The notes beneath the pieces are model-generated. The model made no database searches, had not been told where the DNA came from, and saw only the letters and a program-made list of their open reading frames with translations. A program made the translations under genes and the position numbers. From JBCBTJ01 sp964597685 (GTDB lineage: Bacteria; Pseudomonadota; Alphaproteobacteria; Caulobacterales; Hyphomonadaceae), in the NCBI GenBank assembly GCA_964597685.1, contig CAZQZC010000138.1, positions 1 through 7,487 on the forward strand: a stretch of 7,487 bases of DNA. Direction: 5' to 3'. Each line of letters begins with the position of its first letter. Position 1 is the first letter of the stretch. This document shows, one piece after another, positions 4,451 to 7,487 of this stretch.

Positions 4451-6763
4451 TCAGTTCAGCGACCAGGCCGCTTCGATCCCCCAAAACGCCGGCTGGTTGA
4501 AGATCCCTGAGAGATTGTTGAAGTCGATCGCGCTGATCGTCCCGGTCGCGCCGGTGATGTTGCGCCCGAAGGCCGAGACTTCCCATGGCCCCTGGCGGTA
4601 GCCCATCTTCACGCCGCCCTCGACAAAGCCGCCGGCGACGAACTCAACCGATTCATAGAGGAAGATGTTCGACTCGCTGCGGAATGACCAGTCCGTCGTG
4701 AAGAACATGTCGCCGCTGAACAGCGGCCGATCGTAATTCAAGACGATATTGGCGATCCATTCCGGCGCCTGTGGGAAGGGGTTGCCGTCAATCAGAGCGA
4801 GCTCCGTCCCATCCTCTGCGATGATCGTTTCATCAAGCACGGTGCATGGCGCGCCGCAGATGCCCGATGTCAGGTCCTCGTCTTGGATCTCCGTTTCATT
4901 GAACGACACATTGGCCGACACGGTTAGATTTTCCGTCACCAGAACGTCGAAATCCGCCTCGAAGCCGTAGCCCACGCCGGCCTCTGCGTTGAGAAGCTGG
5001 TTGAAATTGCCCGCGCCGCCGATGGCGGTGAGCTGCGGATCGTTGATGTCGAAAAAGAAGCCGGCCAGATTTGCACGCACCCGGCCGTCGAACAGGGTCG
5101 ATTTGACGCCGCCCTCATAGGAGATGAGCGTCTCGGAATCGGCGGTCGTGACCACGTCCCCGAACAAGACGCGGCCCTGGATGGACGGCGCCCGGAAGCC
5201 CCGCGCAACCCGAGCGTAGTACGAAATGTCGTCGTTCTGATCGTAGGTGACCGAGACGTCCCAGCTCACATCCGTATCGCCAACTTCGGTCGTGATCGGA
5301 TCGAGGGTCGGTCCGCCGAACGTCCCCTCTGTCCGCTGGGCCACAAGGACCCGCTCGTCGTCAGTGAAGCGGAGACCGCCCGCCAGCCGCCAATTATCAG
5401 AGATATTATAGGTCATGGAGCCGAAGACGGCAAAGCTGTCGGTTTCCTGGTCCTGCAGGGCGAAGCCGGAGCGCACGCCGCCGCCGACCGTATCGAAATT
5501 GACCGAGGAGATCGTGATCTCCTCGTCGAACAGATAGAAGCCGACGGTCCAATCATAGCGGCCGGGATTTGTGTTCGAAAAGCGAATCTCGTGGGTGATC
5601 TGGTCGAGATCCTCGATACCGTCGGCGGTTTCCGCAGCGAAGGGGATGAAGCCCGGCACCGAAATCCCGTCGGGCACCCCATCGAATGGGAACAGCACGT
5701 CTGCCGGCACTTCGAGGTCTGGCAGCCCGATCGTGGAGTCGAGGCCCGGCAACAGGGCGCCGCCGTCAACGTCGCCGCGGGAGAACGCATCGACAATCTC
5801 ATAGCCGAAAACATAGGTCGCCGTGACAGGGCCAAGATCGTAATTGGCCGTCGATGTCAGGCCGAGCGTATCGGTCTCCAGGAAGGAATCGGCGCCCGCG
5901 TCGGCGAAGCTTTCGGTGCGGTCAAATCCCGGGCGAGGATCGCTCGATCCCGTCTCGAACGCGTTCGCCTGGAAGCTGACCTGGCCGTCGCGAAGGCGTC
6001 GGCCATGCAGGTTCAGCAGCCAGTTGAAATTGTCCGTCGGCTCGATCAGGGCTTGGAAGCGAAAGGCGGCGTCGGCGAAATTGCCGGCGTCGCCTTCGGG
6101 ACCGAGCACGAGATTGTCGATGAAGGCGCTGCGGCGCTGGAACAGGCCTGACGCACGTATCGACAGCCAGTCGTTTATCGGTCCGCCGACCGCGCCCTCG
6201 ATCTGGGCGGTTTGAAAGCGGCCATAGGAGACCCGGCCATAGGCGTCGAATTCCTTAGTTGGCTTGACGCTGTCGAACTTCAGGATGCCAGCCGGCGTGT
6301 TGCGCCCGAACAGCGTACCCTGGGGCCCGCGCAAAACCTCGACCCGTTCCAGGTCGAAAACCGGGAACCCCTTCAGGACGGGATTCTCGAAGACCACTTC
6401 GTCATAGATGAACGACACCGGTTGCGAGGCGTTGAAATCGAAGTCGGTATTGCCCAGCCCGCGGATATAAGGCCTCGGGAAGATCCGCCCGAAGGAGCTT
6501 TCAATGTTCAAACTGGGCACGCGGCCCGTGAGGAATTGGATATCGTCCCCAGCGCCGCCGAAAACGTCCAGCGCGTCTTGATCGAGCACGGAAACCGAGA
6601 GCGACACGTCCTGCAGATCTTCGGCGCGTTTGGTCGCTGTGATGGTGACGGGCTTTAATTTGAGCGACTCGTCGTCGACTTCTTGGGCTGCGGCTTCGAT
6701 CGCGAAGATCGCTCCAGCCGCTGCGCCTGCCATACAAAACCGCGTCAAACCCCGAATGCCCAT
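4451..6763 (-). CDS. TonB-dependent outer-membrane receptor
   Basis: This encodes a 770-residue outer-membrane transporter that would import a scarce ligand (siderophore, vitamin, sugar or other) with energy from TonB-ExbBD. Order of parts: signal peptide 1-26 (MGIRGLTRF, alanine-rich core, cleavage after AAA), a possible TonB-box region (KPVTITATKR, 37-46), plug domain to about residue 165 with IRGLGNTDF and the hallmark ERVEVLRGPQGTLFGRNTPAG (139-159), then the 22-strand barrel with repeated aromatic and amphipathic strands (TYVFGYE, WRLAGGLRFTDD, YYARVARGFRAPS, TVSANVSFNETE). A late loop has two close cysteines (ICGAPC), perhaps a disulfide. The start at 6763 is chosen because AGAGGA lies 9 bases upstream and gives a clean signal peptide; an in-frame ATG at 6811 adds 16 residues without a good ribosome-binding site. 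The chain ends WSLN, lacking the usual terminal aromatic residue. The substrate cannot be read from the sequence. Confidence 0.92.
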   Translation of the reverse strand: MGIRGLTRFCMAGAAAGAIFAIEAAAQEVDDESLKLKPVTITATKRAEDLQDVSLSVSVLDQDALDVFGGAGDDIQFLTGRVPSLNIESSFGRIFPRPYIRGLGNTDFDFNASQPVSFIYDEVVFENPVLKGFPVFDLERVEVLRGPQGTLFGRNTPAGILKFDSVKPTKEFDAYGRVSYGRFQTAQIEGAVGGPINDWLSIRASGLFQRRSAFIDNLVLGPEGDAGNFADAAFRFQALIEPTDNFNWLLNLHGRRLRDGQVSFQANAFETGSSDPRPGFDRTESFADAGADSFLETDTLGLTSTANYDLGPVTATYVFGYEIVDAFSRGDVDGGALLPGLDSTIGLPDLEVPADVLFPFDGVPDGISVPGFIPFAAETADGIEDLDQITHEIRFSNTNPGRYDWTVGFYLFDEEITISSVNFDTVGGGVRSGFALQDQETDSFAVFGSMTYNISDNWRLAGGLRFTDDERVLVAQRTEGTFGGPTLDPITTEVGDTDVSWDVSVTYDQNDDISYYARVARGFRAPSIQGRVLFGDVVTTADSETLISYEGGVKSTLFDGRVRANLAGFFFDINDPQLTAIGGAGNFNQLLNAEAGVGYGFEADFDVLVTENLTVSANVSFNETEIQDEDLTSGICGAPCTVLDETIIAEDGTELALIDGNPFPQAPEWIANIVLNYDRPLFSGDMFFTTDWSFRSESNIFLYESVEFVAGGFVEGGVKMGYRQGPWEVSAFGRNITGATGTISAIDFNNLSGIFNQPAFWGIEAAWSLN

Positions 6764-6923
6764 GGACCGCCATCCTCTAACAAGTTTGTGATGGAGGGGT
6801 CCTACCGACATTTAAAAAAACTTCACACTTATTAAGACCGCTCGCAGACCGAAAGTTTCGAACCGTTGCACCAAATCAACGAACGGCGGCGCTTCGTCGT
6901 TCGAGGCGCCGCAAATTTAGGCG
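6764..6923. other. Intergenic region between the RTX and TonB-receptor genes
   Basis: These 160 bases presumably hold the receptor promoter and leader on the - strand, including an AT-rich stretch with a run of seven T (- strand, near 6812-6820). The receptor's Shine-Dalgarno AGAGGA lies at about 6773-6778 (- strand). I could not identify a confident -35/-10 pair, a Fur box or a riboswitch. Confidence 0.4.
6886..6912 (-). terminator. Possible hairpin after the RTX gene
   Basis: On the - strand, GCGGCGC and GCGCCGC form a 7-pair stem with a 13-base loop, starting about a dozen bases past the RTX stop. There is no clear T-run after it, so its role as a terminator is tentative, and read-through into the receptor gene is possible. 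Confidence 0.3.
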
Positions 6924-7487
6924 CTAATTGAACACGAAGTCGGCTTCGGTGATCGTCGCCAACTCAACACCCGAGAGCACCACGGCGCCGCCAGCGAATG
7001 AGATCACCACGTCGAGGCCGGATTGACTTAGGGTCAATTGTGAAAACTCAACGATCCCCGAATTCGCGTTGAATTGAATCATATCGATCCCGTCTTCGAA
7101 ATCCGTCACCGTGTCATTGCCTACGCCCGTTCCGGCGATGATGAACGTGTCGGCTCCGGCGCCGCCTGTCAGCGTGTCCGAAGCGCCCTGGCCGTTGAGA
7201 TTGTCGTCGCCATCGCCGCCGATCAGCGTATCCTGGCCAGCGCCGCCGATTAGCGCGTCGTTCCCCGCGCCGCCGTCGAGCAGGTCCGCGCCGCCGGCGC
7301 CGATCAGCGTGTCCGCTCCAGCATCGCCGAACAGGCTGTCCGCGAGCGCGCCGCCATTGAGCGAGTCATTTCCATCGCCGCCGAACAAGAAGCCCGCGCC
7401 GCCGCCGCCGTTCAATTCATCGTTGCCTGCATCACCAAACAATGCGTCGTCTCCGCCGACGCCGTTCAGGATGTCGTCTCCGTCTCC
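6924..7487 (-). CDS. RTX-repeat calcium-binding protein, C-terminal part (type I secretion substrate)
   Basis: The gene enters from the right edge, and its start is outside the window; 187 residues are visible. The first 13 units are nine-residue RTX repeats of the GGxGxDxLx type, for example GDGDDILNG, DAGNDELNG and GDGNDSLNG, which bind calcium in a parallel beta roll once the protein is outside the cell. They are followed by ADTFIIAGTGVGNDTVTDFE, DGIDMIQF and a hydrophobic tail (LDVVISFAGGAVVLSGVEL, then ITEADFVFN), the usual C-terminal region of type I secreted RTX proteins, with the secretion signal at the end. Any enzymatic or adhesive domain would lie upstream, so the activity cannot be named. 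A TTG at 7442 could be called as a start, but the repeats continue unbroken in frame to the window edge. No type I transporter genes are visible here. Confidence 0.9.
   Translation of the reverse strand, partial: GDGDDILNGVGGDDALFGDAGNDELNGGGGAGFLFGGDGNDSLNGGALADSLFGDAGADTLIGAGGADLLDGGAGNDALIGGAGQDTLIGGDGDDNLNGQGASDTLTGGAGADTFIIAGTGVGNDTVTDFEDGIDMIQFNANSGIVEFSQLTLSQSGLDVVISFAGGAVVLSGVELATITEADFVFN
7137..7487 (-). repeat. Array of 13 RTX nonapeptide-coding units (27-base period)
   Basis: Thirteen consecutive 27-base units encode nine-residue calcium-binding motifs and run off the window edge. Some units are degenerate: GGGAGFLFG and GALADSLFG lack part of the Gly-Asp pattern. The last unit (GAGADTFII) leads into the secretion domain. 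Confidence 0.85.

Noticed and set aside
5591..6151. A 186-codon + strand open frame antisense to the TonB receptor
   Set aside because: It is a shadow of the receptor reading frame with no supporting start site or recognisable domain.
7137..7487. Periodic 27-base repeats as a possible CRISPR array or minisatellite
   Set aside because: The units vary in sequence, have no distinct spacers, and translate to RTX calcium-binding motifs, which fully explains the periodicity.

Overview
The window looks like chromosomal DNA from a high-GC alphaproteobacterium. A Caulobacterales- or Hyphomonadaceae-like host is the best guess, which is inference from gene content: a small UrcA-like secreted protein, a large TonB-dependent receptor of the type abundant in oligotrophic alphaproteobacteria, an alphaproteobacterial-style MurC, and a C/G-ending codon preference. 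I see no tRNA, rRNA, CRISPR array, insertion sequence or phage gene.

Layout from left to right. Positions 2-718 hold the 3' part of clpB, a disaggregase of the Hsp100 family. It is interrupted by an in-frame TAA at 143-145, directly after the second Walker B motif; the rest of the gene is open and well conserved to its natural end, and a clear intrinsic terminator follows (761-793). A 327-base gap with small palindromes and a GNRA-capped hairpin leads into a small exported protein (1046-1390) with its own UUCG-loop terminator. Next come a MerR-type regulator with a TipAS-like effector domain (1527-2300), murC (2425-3840) and a Uma2-family protein (3870-4448), all on the + strand. The - strand carries a TonB-dependent receptor (4451-6763), whose stop lies 2 bases from the Uma2 stop, and upstream of it the C-terminal end of an RTX-repeat, type I-secreted protein (6924-7487, cut by the window edge).

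Functionally the window is a mixture: protein quality control (clpB), peptidoglycan precursor synthesis (murC), a drug- or ligand-responsive regulator, and envelope or exported proteins (UrcA-like, TonB receptor, RTX). murC and the Uma2 gene are probably co-transcribed (29-base gap). The other neighbours have no obvious shared pathway. I did not find a convincing new multi-gene system. The most noteworthy point is the clpB interruption, where the stop codon abuts an ATG that has a good ribosome-binding sequence, so the gene reads either as a young pseudogene or as a chaperone split into two chains.
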